From Candidatus Aminicenantota bacterium (GTDB taxonomy: Bacteria > Acidobacteriota > Aminicenantia > UBA2199): 64,000 nt of DNA. A program made the position numbers and the translations under genes. Position 1 is the first letter of the stretch. Every line of letters begins with the position of its first letter. The notes beneath the pieces are model-generated. The model was not told the DNA's origin. It saw only the letters and a list, made by a program, of their open reading frames with translations, and did not search any database. Of this stretch, positions 1 to 8,110 are shown one piece after another. The stretch is taken from NCBI GenBank assembly GCA_026393835.1, contig JAPKZK010000066.1, positions 62,001-126,000 of the forward strand, in the 5' to 3' direction.

Positions 1-462
1 AATATGGCCGCGGTGCTTTTCGAGGGCAACAGCGAGACCAAAAGGTGGCAAGCCATTCTTACCATGGATAATCCCGTAGAGAGAACAGCCATTAAATATT
101 CAACTTTTTTTATTAAAGGAGATGATTGGTTGTTTATAGATATGTATATCAAACCGTCAGAACCCATCGGGTACATGGCGCATACCGATTCATGGATATT
201 TCCTTATTTCGATAACCGGATGGAAAGACGAATATATCATTTGAGGTCGTTAAAAGGGTTCCGCTTAATCGTCATCGACAAGAAAAACGATCGGCTCGAA
301 TTTAATCCTGATTTTAAAGAGAGTTTAAAGCAGCGGAAAATTCATTATATCCATTTCAATGCCCAGGGGGTCCGGAACCGCAGGGAATATTCCAAACATG
401 TTCTCATCAGTGATAAAGATGTGTACCAGGTTCGGGACAATCTTTTTTACTTTAGATGGTAA
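1..462 (+). CDS. Hypothetical protein, possibly 5'-truncated by the window edge
   Basis: I do not recognise this protein. The reading frame is open from base 1. The first ATG is at 4 and would give 152 residues, but the frame continues to the left edge and no ribosome binding site is visible, so the true start may lie outside. It is hydrophilic, with no signal peptide or membrane segment, is rich in aromatic residues (FFIKGDDWLFID, SWIFPYF) and ends in FYFRW. It is followed by about 830 bases with no convincing gene. It could be the C-terminal part of a larger protein; I assign no function. Confidence 0.45.
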   Translation, partial: NMAAVLFEGNSETKRWQAILTMDNPVERTAIKYSTFFIKGDDWLFIDMYIKPSEPIGYMAHTDSWIFPYFDNRMERRIYHLRSLKGFRLIVIDKKNDRLEFNPDFKESLKQRKIHYIHFNAQGVRNRREYSKHVLISDKDVYQVRDNLFYFRW

Positions 463-544
463 GATTGATATAAAAATAGCCATCTGTGGCATCTGTTATC
501 CGGATTTCTCCTCAAAGTGAGAATGATTCTTTAAGAAAAAAAGA

Positions 545-943
545 AAGATTTGGTTATGGAAAGGAAAAATATGGTTAGAAACAGGAAAAATACGATTAAA
601 TAAAACAGCAATACGATCAGAAGAATCATCAAAACAACTAAAAAAATCATCGATACGATTAAAAAAATCATTGATACGGTTATAGGAAAGAAAGAAACGG
701 TAAAAAATAAGAAAATAGAGATTAAATATAGGAAGATTTTTCCAGGATATATCAAAAATAGTACTGAATCTAGCAATATTTTTCCTGTTTCAGAGAAAAT
801 TTTTCCGGTATCTAGCAATCCCTTTCCTGAATCTATGAAAATTTTTCCGGTTTCTCGCAATATCTTTCCCGGATAAAGGAAGATTTTTCCAATTTGTATC
901 AATATTTTTCCTGGATTAAGGAAGATTCTTCCGGTTTCTGACA
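545..943. repeat. 21-nt tandem array A (19 units)
   Basis: Nineteen consecutive units of exactly 21 nt with no indel. Units 10-19 (734-943) mostly share an ATTTTTCC core followed by a variable GG/TT-rich half (for example AATATTTTTCCTG, AAATTTTTCCGG). Units 1-9 are A-rich variants (GATTAAAAAAATCA). On the minus strand the frame reads as heptads such as ETGRIFL, NPGKILI, QIGKIFL, YPGKILR, ETGKIFI and continues in VSMIFLI, VSMIFLV. There is no start codon context or RBS convincing enough to call a gene. The A/T tracts recur every 21 bp, two helical turns, so the DNA may be intrinsically curved. Confidence 0.9.
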
Positions 944-950
944 ATAACGT

Positions 951-1062
951 GTCTGAACCGCTGATTACACTGATTACGCTGATAACGCTGATGCTGTTAT
1001 TTAAGCATTTTCAAATATTAATCAGTGTAATCTGCGCCATCTGCGTCATCTGTGGTTCAGAC
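951..1062. repeat. Imperfect inverted-repeat element
   Basis: The terminal arms GTCTGAACC (951-959) and GGTTCAGAC (1054-1062) are perfect inverted repeats. Inside, GATTACACTGATTACGCTG on the left is partly complementary to ATCAGTGTAATCTGCG on the right, giving a long imperfect hairpin. No ORF is inside. It looks like a non-coding, MITE- or REP-like dispersed element; other copies were not seen in this window. Confidence 0.6.
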
Positions 1063-1164
1063 TTTTCCTGGGATTCTTGAGCCGGAAATCATTTTTTTCG
1101 AACCGGTACGCACCGGGGGGTCTGGGAAAAGAAACTGAAAGGGACAGGCGAATTATCTTCCCCC

Positions 1165-1230
1165 CTTGATTCGAATGTTGCCCAGGTTGATGTACTGGTT
1201 TCCTGGTTGAACCGTCTTTTCTTTTCATAG
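1165..1230 (+). pseudogene. Ghost of a DUF3226 gene 3' end
   Basis: The 66 bases ending in TAG (1228-1230) match the last 66 bases of the intact DUF3226 gene (4179-4244) with about ten substitutions and no gaps. They would encode VAQVDVLVSWLNRLFFS, against VAQVDVLVSWMNRLFFP in the intact gene. No upstream part of the gene is recognisable here except possibly a GCCGCTATCCCGGA fragment at 2127-2140, which also occurs in the intact gene near 4053. This is best explained as the remnant of a second, decayed copy of the defence pair at 2483-4244. Confidence 0.75.
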
Positions 1231-1296
1231 ATTAAGAGCGGAAAGGTTGAAAATTGGCCTGTCCCTTATTTCGCACCTGGGAAAAAGGTTTAATAT

Positions 1297-1755
1297 TTAT
1301 AATATATTGAATCGCTCGACCGCGGCGGCAAATTTTTTATCCCTGGCCGCATATTCTTTAATAACTTCGATAAGGTTGCCGTATTTTTCTTCGGTCTTAC
1401 TAATTCTTACATCCAACCCGGCGACCTTTGTTTCAAAAGGCCGTATCATGGTTCGCCTATCCCATAGGGCAAAACTGATGGTAACCGCAAGCATTCCCCC
1501 GAAAAGCGCGGCCAGTATCCACACGAAATTCATCATCTGCTCAAACCGCTTGTCCAACTGCTCGAACCGCTTATTCATATCTTCACGCAGGTCCGACATT
1601 CGTTTGTCCATTTCCCTGACGGTGGTTTTCAATTCGATTAAAGTATCCCGGTCTTGCTGGGTAAATCCTGTTTCTCCGCGTAAAACGGGGGTAAGAATAA
1701 AAAAGCATAAGAGCATCGCCGCCACGGATATCCTGATCTGTATTTTTTTTCTCAA
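1297..1755 (-). CDS. Membrane-anchored coiled-coil protein
   Basis: A protein of 152 residues with an N-terminal signal/anchor segment (VAAMLLCFFILTPVL, about residues 11-25), a charged heptad-like coiled coil (MDKRMSDLREDMNKRFEQLD, about 48-67) and a second membrane helix (FVWILAALFGGMLAVTISFAL, about 77-97), followed by a charged C-terminal tail with further coiled-coil character. The best start is a TTG at 1753-1755; no clear RBS precedes it. This topology matches many small uncharacterised envelope proteins; I do not recognise a specific family. It is isolated between repeat-rich stretches. Confidence 0.6.
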   Translation of the reverse strand: MRKKIQIRISVAAMLLCFFILTPVLRGETGFTQQDRDTLIELKTTVREMDKRMSDLREDMNKRFEQLDKRFEQMMNFVWILAALFGGMLAVTISFALWDRRTMIRPFETKVAGLDVRISKTEEKYGNLIEVIKEYAARDKKFAAAVERFNIL

Positions 1756-1827
1756 GAAATAATAATAGCCAAAATCCCCCCATTTGTCAACACAATCGGA
1801 TTTTTCTTTTTTACAGGTTTTCCCCTA

Positions 1828-2058
1828 CTATAATATATTGGTGAATTGAATTATTTGAATGTCCCTTTCCTCGTCATCGATGTGAACATAGCTTTCTTCC
1901 GGGGGATCATCTTCATAATACAATTCCAGGGCTTCTTTTAGATTGAAGACGGCTTCGTCTATGCTTTCACCGAAGCTTGATACTTCAACGTTAAGGCATT
2001 GGGAGACAAAATATTTGTCTTCCTTGTATACAATATATTTAATGGTCTTTATTTTGAC
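1828..2058 (-). pseudogene. HicB-like antitoxin frame without a canonical start codon
   Basis: The minus strand encodes an open frame of about 76 residues, YIVYKEDKYFVSQCLNVEVS followed by SFGESIDEAVFNLKEALELY, typical of the HicB/UPF0150 fold (beta strands, then the G-x-S-x-x-E-A helix). An in-frame TGA sits two codons before the first conserved codon. No ATG, GTG or TTG is in frame at the expected start: the codon after GAG is GTC, where relatives usually begin M-K-I/V. A nearby ATG is out of frame. The gene is either silenced at its start or uses a rare start codon. No hicA toxin is adjacent. Confidence 0.6.
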
Positions 2059-2355
2059 CTCTCATGCGCTATAGTACAACTTTTTTCCATAATTTTCAAT
2101 ACAAGAAAATTTTTTTTCACCAACCGCCGCTATCCCGGAGGAGATTAAATTGGCCTGTTTCGAAGGCCATTTCAATCCATAACCTGACATTTTTCCCTTG
2201 CACCTGTCCCGGAGTTGGGAATGATGCATAAATTTGCCTGTCCCCAAACCCCTTAGATTTGAATTGCTTAACTCGGATAAGCTGGAATTAAAAGGGGCAG
2301 GCGAATTACCTTCCCCAGGATTTTATGAAATTTCAGCAAAAAAAGATGTGTTCGA

Positions 2356-2384
2356 TTGAAATTCATCTGAATTTCCTCTATAAT
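2356..2384 (+). promoter_or_regulatory. Sigma-70-type promoter of the AAA/DUF3226 pair
   Basis: TTGAAA at 2356-2361 and a perfect TATAAT at 2379-2384, separated by 17 nt. It lies about 100 nt upstream of the ATG at 2483. The leader contains a short hairpin (CGCGA-TTCTCA-TCGCG) just before the RBS AGGAG at 2471-2475. Confidence 0.7.
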
Positions 2385-2482
2385 TCCAATATGGTTAAAA
2401 CGGTATACTTATGCTATGGCGATATGACAAAGTACAGGCACAGATTTTGTGGCGCGATTCTCATCGCGAAAGGAGCAAAAAT

Positions 2483-3613
2483 ATGAAACCGAAGATCGAC
2501 ACCCTGACTATCGAGCGTTTTCGAGTGCTCCGGCAACTCCAAATCGATGGTCTTGGTCGGATCAATCTAATCACGGGGAGAAACAACACCGGCAAATCGT
2601 CGGTACTGGAGGCGTTGCGCATCCTGGCTTCAGACGCCTCACCGGCCGTAATAAACAACATCCTGCGATACCGCGAGGAAGACTTTGGGGAGTCGGAAGA
2701 ACCGACTCGCCATATTGACGCCGAGGGATTGTTACAGATATCAAGCCTTTTTCACGGGTTCCCACAACCATCAGACAAATCGCAGGCGATCGTTATTTCA
2801 GCCAAAGGTCGTCAACCATCGATGCGATTGACATTAGAGGTGGCATGGGTTTCCGAGGAACGGGGGCAGGAAGGACAGCCGTGGCGACTTGTACCGGGGC
2901 AGAGGAACCTGTTCGGTGAAAGCGATGGGATCCCGGCATTGGTTGTTGAAACAGGTGGGGTGAAACGTATTCTAACTTTGGATAACTTTCGTCGCTATGG
3001 GTATCGGGGGCGGATCTTCCGACCGGACCTTGGCGATGAATCCAGTCTGCCATGCGTCTTCGTGAGTCCTTACGGCGGAGAACACACTGCCACCCTTGGC
3101 GTCCTGTGGGACAAAATCGCGCTTTCGGACCTTGAGAAAGACGTTGTCGAGGCGCTTCGGATCATTGACCCGGAAATCTCCGCAGTCTCCATGGTGGGCC
3201 CTGAGGGACCGAGACAACAGCGGACCGCGATAGTGCGCGCCGGCAACTTACCGCGACCGGTTCCGCTTCGGACCTTTGGGGATGGTCTGAATCGCCTGTT
3301 CGGAATTGTCCTATCTCTTGTCAATGCGAAAAACGGACTCCTTCTGATCGATGAGTTTGAGAATGGGATGCATCACACTGTGCAATTGGATGTATGGCGG
3401 GCAGTGTTCGATCTCTCCCGGCGCCTGGATATCCAGGTGTTTGCGACCTCGCACAGTTGGGATGCGGTCGAAACTTTCCAGGAAGCGGCCGCCGAGACTC
3501 CGGGAGAAGGGGTACTGGTTCGCCTGTCCCGCAAGGGTGAAGCAATTATTCCAACGATCTTCGCCGAGGATGAACTGGCAATCGCCGCCCGCGACCGGAT
3601 CGAGGTGCGGTAA
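2483..3613 (+). CDS. OLD-like AAA family ATPase
   Basis: A 376-residue ATPase. Near the N-terminus it has the typical IERFRVLRQLQIDGLGRINL strand pair followed by a Walker A, GRNNTGKSS. A Walker B-like LLIDEFENGMHH is near residue 290, followed by the D-loop/switch region QVFATSHSWD. This is the ABC/OLD/RecF type of head domain. I chose the ATG at 2483 because AGGAG lies 7 nt upstream; a longer frame from 2411 has no RBS and would begin inside the leader. It is followed one base later by a DUF3226 gene, so the two form an operon. ATPase plus TOPRIM-like partner arrangements (OLD, PARIS, Gabija) are anti-phage systems, so a defence role is inferred. The C-terminal TOPRIM of true OLD proteins is absent. 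Confidence 0.85.
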   Translation: MKPKIDTLTIERFRVLRQLQIDGLGRINLITGRNNTGKSSVLEALRILASDASPAVINNILRYREEDFGESEEPTRHIDAEGLLQISSLFHGFPQPSDKSQAIVISAKGRQPSMRLTLEVAWVSEERGQEGQPWRLVPGQRNLFGESDGIPALVVETGGVKRILTLDNFRRYGYRGRIFRPDLGDESSLPCVFVSPYGGEHTATLGVLWDKIALSDLEKDVVEALRIIDPEISAVSMVGPEGPRQQRTAIVRAGNLPRPVPLRTFGDGLNRLFGIVLSLVNAKNGLLLIDEFENGMHHTVQLDVWRAVFDLSRRLDIQVFATSHSWDAVETFQEAAAETPGEGVLVRLSRKGEAIIPTIFAEDELAIAARDRIEVR

Positions 3614-3614
3614 T

Positions 3615-4244
3615 ATGGCGACCAAAAAGGTTTTATGGGTAGAGGGCAAGGATGATGAACATGTCATGAAGCATCTCTCAAGCAATCGCGGCGGTCCTCA
3701 CTTCGATGAGATCAAATCGCTCGAAGGCTGCACAAATCTTTTGGAGAGTCTTCAGGTTCGTTTGAAGGCGGGTGGAGATGGAATCATCGCGGGAATCGTC
3801 ATCGATGCGGATATGGATATTGCGGCCCGGTGGCGATCGCTGCGCGATCAACTTCTTAAGACCGGTTACCAGGCAGTTCCGGATAATCCATCGCCTGGCG
3901 GTACAATTATCGATCCCCCGGAAGATGCATTCTTGCCGAGGGTCGGCGTCTGGATTATGCCCGACAACCAGACCGGGGGCATTTTGGAGGACTTCCTGAA
4001 ATTTTTAGTACCGGCCGGGTCACACCTATTCGATCACGTCACCTCCAGTATTGCCGCTATCCCGGAAGGCGAGCGGCGCTTCAATCAACTGGCCGATCCA
4101 AAAGCAATCATTCATACATGGCTTGCCTGGCAGGAAGACCCCGGTAAACCATTAGGAACTGCCATTACTATGAGATATCTTGATGCACACGTTGCCCAGG
4201 TTGATGTACTGGTTTCATGGATGAACCGTCTTTTCTTTCCGTAG
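3615..4244 (+). CDS. DUF3226 family protein (TOPRIM-like partner of the upstream ATPase)
   Basis: A 209-residue protein starting at ATG 3615, two bases after the stop of the ATPase. It opens with KKVLWVEGKDDEHVMKHL, the VEGKDD motif of DUF3226 and related TOPRIM folds in which Glu and Asp residues bind metal. A second acidic motif, IVIDADMDIAARW, follows at about residue 60, and then PDNQTGGILEDFLKFLV. A longer frame from 3351 overlaps the ATPase and is not supported. In OLD-type systems the TOPRIM is the nuclease and the ATPase the sensor; here the domains are on separate chains. The final 66 bases have a decayed duplicate at 1165-1230. Confidence 0.85.
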   Translation: MATKKVLWVEGKDDEHVMKHLSSNRGGPHFDEIKSLEGCTNLLESLQVRLKAGGDGIIAGIVIDADMDIAARWRSLRDQLLKTGYQAVPDNPSPGGTIIDPPEDAFLPRVGVWIMPDNQTGGILEDFLKFLVPAGSHLFDHVTSSIAAIPEGERRFNQLADPKAIIHTWLAWQEDPGKPLGTAITMRYLDAHVAQVDVLVSWMNRLFFP

Positions 4245-4277
4245 CAGTGCTTTATAGAAATCGAAATATATAAAAAA

Positions 4278-7200
4278 TTAAAATTTCGGTTCAATTCGTA
4301 TGGTTATCCTTTTCTTAATCCAGTGAGTAGACTTTTGTAGAAATACAAATTCGTATGTCCCGATGAATCCTACCCCCGGCTGCCAGTAGAAGACGCCCCT
4401 TTCGGTATCCAGGGTCGTACCGGTTGGCAGCGGGCTCAATCGATCGCTAATGAGTCGGTATCCCATCCATGTACTACCGATAGGGAATGAAGAATTGCCG
4501 CATTCAAACAACGGCGCTGCCCCCTTTGCTCCCCCCGGGAAATGAATCTCCACCCGCTCCAGTTCTTTAATTACAACAAGAGTTATGCCATTTTCACCAG
4601 GATATATTTTTTGGCGCTGTCCATCGTTGGAATAGCCCATGATTACTTCGACCGATTCGCCGGGATTATCTTCTCTTAGATCATCAAACCAAAAAGGATA
4701 AGTGGGTAAATATGCGGAAAGGCCTTTTTGTCCCCTCTCACGAAGCCTTGAAATGTTCCCCGTGTTCTGGACAGTAAAGTACCGGCTGCCGATGCCGCCC
4801 CAATTTCCTGCGCTGTCCGTGGCTATCCAATGAATGGTGTGAATGCCGTTTTCAAAAGCAGTGGCGTCCAGGCTAAAATAACCGCCGGCGCCATTACTGT
4901 TGGTGTAGCCGGGCATTAAAGTCGCAATATCGGAACGGTAGCTGTTGTAAGTGGGGCTCCCCAGGTGGACTCCATCTACATAGACGCCGATAGTAGAGCC
5001 GTTTATGGGTATACTGTTGGGCCGCGGAGTTAATGCCCACCCGTGATTGATAAAACAGTCGCCGGAAGCCGCGCCGCCTTGCGAAGGAGTATCGATGGCG
5101 CCAAACGGTTTTACCGCATGGGCGTTATCGACATAAATCGTTTTTGAACCCAATGTCACCTCGTTCCCTTCCGCATCGGTGGCTTTTGCATAAAGGGTAA
5201 ACGTTCCGTTTCCGTTGTTGGGTAAGAAGTTGGTGAGCATCATATAACCCCAACCGGCCTGGTAGTTTTTGGGATAACCGGGATAGGCCAGTTCCACATC
5301 CGGCCGGGCGCTTTCCACGAATACCGCATCCCCGATATATTCGGAACCATTGTATAACTTCACACTGACTACATCGATATCATCCAATACCCATCCGGTG
5401 ACCGGTATACTGCTGCATACGGTAGAATTTTGTGTAGGAGTTTCAAAAGTTCCGAAGGGCGATGTATTCATATCATGAATCGTTAAAGTAACGGTCACCG
5501 TCTGCGGCGAATTGTCGGCATTGGGATCACTAATCGAAACAAGGCCGCTGTGAGTCCCCATCGCTAACCCGCTTCTATCGGCATTTATAGAAACTGTAAC
5601 CACGCCCGCATCAGTCCCTGAAGTCGGACTGCAACTGAGCCAATTGGCATTGACGCTGGAGGACCAGTCCAGGGTCCCGGTCCCGGTATTACTTATTAAT
5701 ATATTTTGGGCGCCGGTTACAACTCCTTCATAAGCCCCATAATTAAGCGCCGTACGGTTTAATGAAATCTTCGGCGCCCCGGGATTTTCCAGGATTGTTA
5801 ATGTAACGGTCACATTTTGCGGGGAATTCGAGGCATTGGCGGCAGTAACGGCAACTGTTCCCGTATAAGTACCTGGCGTCAACCCAGATGTGTTCACGGA
5901 AACCGTGACCTCGCCCGAATCAATCCCGGAAGTGCTACTGCAGCAAAGCCAGGCGGCGTTATCGCTAATTGACCAATTTAGTGTGCCGCACCCGGATTTA
6001 TTTATTGAAAAGGTTTGGGAATCCGTATAGTTTCCCGGTAAAAATTCAAAATTTATCGTTGTGGGGTTCAATGCGATTATGGGAGCGCCATCGGAATTTG
6101 GGGCCGGATTTTGATTGCTCAGCCAATCGGCGTATGTATCGGTATCTTGATCCGGGTTTAACCTGACAATGCTTTTGGCTTCATCCGCATTTGGTTGGGA
6201 TGTACTGCCCCACCCGCCGACATAGCCGCCGCCGCTTCCCCAGGCCACCTGGTCCATCACGGTTCCACCTCTGTTTTTCAATGTCAGGTAATCGCCGTCG
6301 TTATTTAATCGCAAGTCCAGGTCGGCCAGGTGCGGGGCGCAGCCATATTCCCGGATAAATTCCGCGCTGCCGGCGGCTATCACGAGGTACCCATGGGCGT
6401 CGATCGTCGTACCGGTGGGTATGGTATAAATTTTGGAATTATCCGCGATAGTCCACCTGCCGATATTCACTTCGGATGACGTCTGATTATAAAGTTCCAA
6501 CCATTCTCCCGTCGTTTCGGAGTAGACCCGGGAATCGTAAAGCACTTCGCTGATGACCACATTCATTCCTTGTCCACCGCAATTAAAGCTGCCGTCCGTG
6601 GCATAAGTGGCTGTTGAAAGACTGGAACCGCTGACCGTATATGCGCAGCCATCGGTGACAATTTCGAAACTGCCGTTGGCCACCTCGCCATAACAGGCCG
6701 GCGGGGCCTGGTTACCCGTTTGGGTTTGATAAATATAGCTGCCGATATTTACCAGGCGGGTATGGACAATATCGCAGGGATGACCATAGCTGTTGCTGCC
6801 CACCGGTATGGTAGACACTCCCGGTTGGATAATATCCAGGAAAGATTGGCTGGAAGAAGTATCGCTGCCGTGATGACTGACTTTGTAAACATCGATATTA
6901 CCTACCAATGCGTCGATGCTTCCCTCGATGGCTTGTCCGCTGTCTCCGCCGAAATAAGCCTGGAAATCCTGGTAATCAAGTTTTACTGCTGCGCTTAATT
7001 CATTTTCGTTTTTACCCGAATAAACAGTCCCGTTTTTGGTTTTTCCATTGACAACGATACAGGTTAGTACAGCGCCGCCGCCAAGATCGATCACCTGCCC
7101 GGGAGTGATGGTCGTTCGTTTATCTCCCACCGCATTTGTATAATCCGTGTAGGTTGGACTGCTGTAGGAACCGCCCCTGTCGTAAGCGGCGGAGAGTATA

Positions 7201-7538
7201 TGAGAACTGCCGCCCAACCCTGCCACTACCTCGTCCAACCCGCCGATATGATCGGCGTCGTAATGACTGGCCACAATGTAATCAAGGTCGGTAATACCAA
7301 GGTTGTTTAAATATGGCAGCACTACGGAACTTCCTTTTCCATTATTTCCCGCATCGATCAAAACAGTTTTGCCGGTGGGGGATATGATTAATTCGCAATC
7401 CCCCTGGCTCACATCGATGATGTGCACTTTTAAATTTGCTCCCCATACCGTGTTTACGGCGCTTGCGCTTGACATAACAAACACCGCCAGTATGGAGATT
7501 AGAAATAAACGTTTAGATACAAACATTGTTGAATTCAT
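4278..7538 (-). CDS. Secreted metallo-beta-lactamase-fold / lamin-tail / BACON-repeat protein
   Basis: About 1086 residues. A signal peptide (RLFLISILAVFVMSSASA) is followed by a ComEC-like metallo-beta-lactamase domain with IDVSQGDCELIISPTGKT and the metal motif SHYDADHIGG (residues 91-100), then KVSHHGSDTSSS and PVGSNSYGHP. Next come a lamin-tail domain (VISEVLYDSRVY to WLELYNQTSS), two BACON-type beta repeats with the WLCCSSTSG / WLSCSPTSG signature, and a C-terminal tract (SIPVTGWVLDDIDVVSVKLY, KPFGAIDTPSQGG) nearly identical in layout to the end of the protein at 11940-14945. Start chosen at ATG 7538 behind GGTGGAAAGG; an in-frame ATG at 7559 is also possible. It probably acts in the periplasm or at the cell surface as a hydrolase or nuclease; the substrate is unknown. 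Confidence 0.8.
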   Translation of the reverse strand: MNSTMFVSKRLFLISILAVFVMSSASAVNTVWGANLKVHIIDVSQGDCELIISPTGKTVLIDAGNNGKGSSVVLPYLNNLGITDLDYIVASHYDADHIGGLDEVVAGLGGSSHILSAAYDRGGSYSSPTYTDYTNAVGDKRTTITPGQVIDLGGGAVLTCIVVNGKTKNGTVYSGKNENELSAAVKLDYQDFQAYFGGDSGQAIEGSIDALVGNIDVYKVSHHGSDTSSSQSFLDIIQPGVSTIPVGSNSYGHPCDIVHTRLVNIGSYIYQTQTGNQAPPACYGEVANGSFEIVTDGCAYTVSGSSLSTATYATDGSFNCGGQGMNVVISEVLYDSRVYSETTGEWLELYNQTSSEVNIGRWTIADNSKIYTIPTGTTIDAHGYLVIAAGSAEFIREYGCAPHLADLDLRLNNDGDYLTLKNRGGTVMDQVAWGSGGGYVGGWGSTSQPNADEAKSIVRLNPDQDTDTYADWLSNQNPAPNSDGAPIIALNPTTINFEFLPGNYTDSQTFSINKSGCGTLNWSISDNAAWLCCSSTSGIDSGEVTVSVNTSGLTPGTYTGTVAVTAANASNSPQNVTVTLTILENPGAPKISLNRTALNYGAYEGVVTGAQNILISNTGTGTLDWSSSVNANWLSCSPTSGTDAGVVTVSINADRSGLAMGTHSGLVSISDPNADNSPQTVTVTLTIHDMNTSPFGTFETPTQNSTVCSSIPVTGWVLDDIDVVSVKLYNGSEYIGDAVFVESARPDVELAYPGYPKNYQAGWGYMMLTNFLPNNGNGTFTLYAKATDAEGNEVTLGSKTIYVDNAHAVKPFGAIDTPSQGGAASGDCFINHGWALTPRPNSIPINGSTIGVYVDGVHLGSPTYNSYRSDIATLMPGYTNSNGAGGYFSLDATAFENGIHTIHWIATDSAGNWGGIGSRYFTVQNTGNISRLRERGQKGLSAYLPTYPFWFDDLREDNPGESVEVIMGYSNDGQRQKIYPGENGITLVVIKELERVEIHFPGGAKGAAPLFECGNSSFPIGSTWMGYRLISDRLSPLPTGTTLDTERGVFYWQPGVGFIGTYEFVFLQKSTHWIKKRITIRIEPKF

Positions 7539-7559
7539 CCTTTCCACCCTTTCCTCCAT

Positions 7560-7806
7560 TAACTCCCGGTTCTTTTAAAAGTCCCGGCGGCCTTCATAAG
7601 CCGGACAGGGAAATTACCCTACGCCCGGCATTTGGCCCGATAAGAGTATATTGGTATTAAAAGGCGTAAAAATCAACTCCCTTTGTAAAAATAGGTGGAT
7701 ATACCCAGGTCCTATTAAGTAAAAACCCTTAGTGCTTCTTAACTTCTTCGCTTCTATTTTTTTTCCGCTGGCGCCCTGGCGGCTTTTTTAATATTGATAC
7801 CACCAT
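7560..7806. other. Intergenic stretch, nothing recognised
   Basis: This lies upstream of the minus-strand surface protein. It has no ORF with an RBS and no clear hairpin; it may contain that gene's promoter, but I could not identify one confidently. Confidence 0.4.
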
Positions 7807-7892
7807 TTGTAAACTCCACTTTGCAAAAAACCTCAAAAATTGTAAAGTACACTTTGCAAATAATGCCAAAAACGGTAAAGTGCACTTGACAA
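7807..7892. promoter_or_regulatory. Three near-palindromic operator-like repeats at 33-nt pitch
   Basis: TTGTAAACTCCACTTTGCAA (7807-7826), TTGTAAAGTACACTTTGCAA (7840-7859) and CGGTAAAGTGCACTTGACAA (7873-7892) have their starts exactly 33 nt apart. The consensus has dyad symmetry, AAAGT-2 nt-ACTTT with TTG/CAA ends. It lies directly before the remnant frame 7898-8026, so it is probably the orphaned control region of that lost gene. The regulator is unknown. Confidence 0.55.
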
Positions 7893-7897
7893 AATAG

Positions 7898-8026
7898 CTT
7901 AAGGGTGGGAAATCGAAAAGAGCGGGACAGGTAGACCTGTCAAAAGAGGAATATATCGTGAAAGACGGGATCGAAATCGGTTCCAGGCATGTGATACCGC
8001 TGTGGCTTTTCGGTATGATGTATTGA
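7898..8026 (+). pseudogene. 3' remnant of a deleted gene
   Basis: This short open frame has no start codon and ends in TGA at 8024-8026. It encodes VDLSKEEYIVKDGIEIGSRH followed by VIPLWLFGMMY. The ending resembles the C-terminus of AAA-type ATP-binding proteins (DUF4143-like), from memory only. With the operator-like repeats just upstream it looks like a gene whose body was deleted, leaving promoter and tail. Confidence 0.4.
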
Positions 8027-8035
8027 TTTATTAGC

Positions 8036-8053
8036 GACAGCCCGGTTTCTTCC
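8036..8053 (+). repeat. Dispersed GACAGCCCGGTTTCTTCC repeat, copy 1
   Basis: GACAGCCCGGTTTCTTCC is present here, at 11116-11136 (GGGGACAGCCCGATTTCTTCC without its first base) and, on the opposite strand, at 39307-39326. Copies 1 and 3 each lie immediately before a 21-nt repeat array when read in the same orientation (57 nt and 4 nt away). Confidence 0.6.
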
Positions 8054-8110
8054 AGCTTTTTTGAAGAGGCTTGATTATTCACGCGGTGGGGGTTGAATGG
8101 GGTGAAAACG

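Larger units (their letters stand above)
1141..2307. repeat. Five short dispersed copies of a GGGACAGGC-AATT motif
   Basis: Copies lie at 1141-1157 (+, GGGACAGGCGAATTATC), 1251-1265 (-, AAATTGGCCTGTCCC), 2147-2160 (-, AAATTGGCCTGTTT), 2231-2245 (-, AATTTGCCTGTCCCC) and 2294-2307 (+, GGGGCAGGCGAATT). Both orientations occur, and all lie in decayed intergenic DNA around a gene ghost and a start-less antitoxin. The span given covers all copies; the repeat itself is about 15 nt. Confidence 0.55.

Noticed and set aside
531..944. Minus-strand 137-residue ORF with GKIF repeats as a real gene
   Set aside because: It coincides with 21-nt array A, has no RBS, and other frames are equally open; I report the DNA repeat.
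2062..2247. 61-residue minus-strand ORF
   Set aside because: It is composed of repeat-derived and decayed DNA, with no RBS and no family features.
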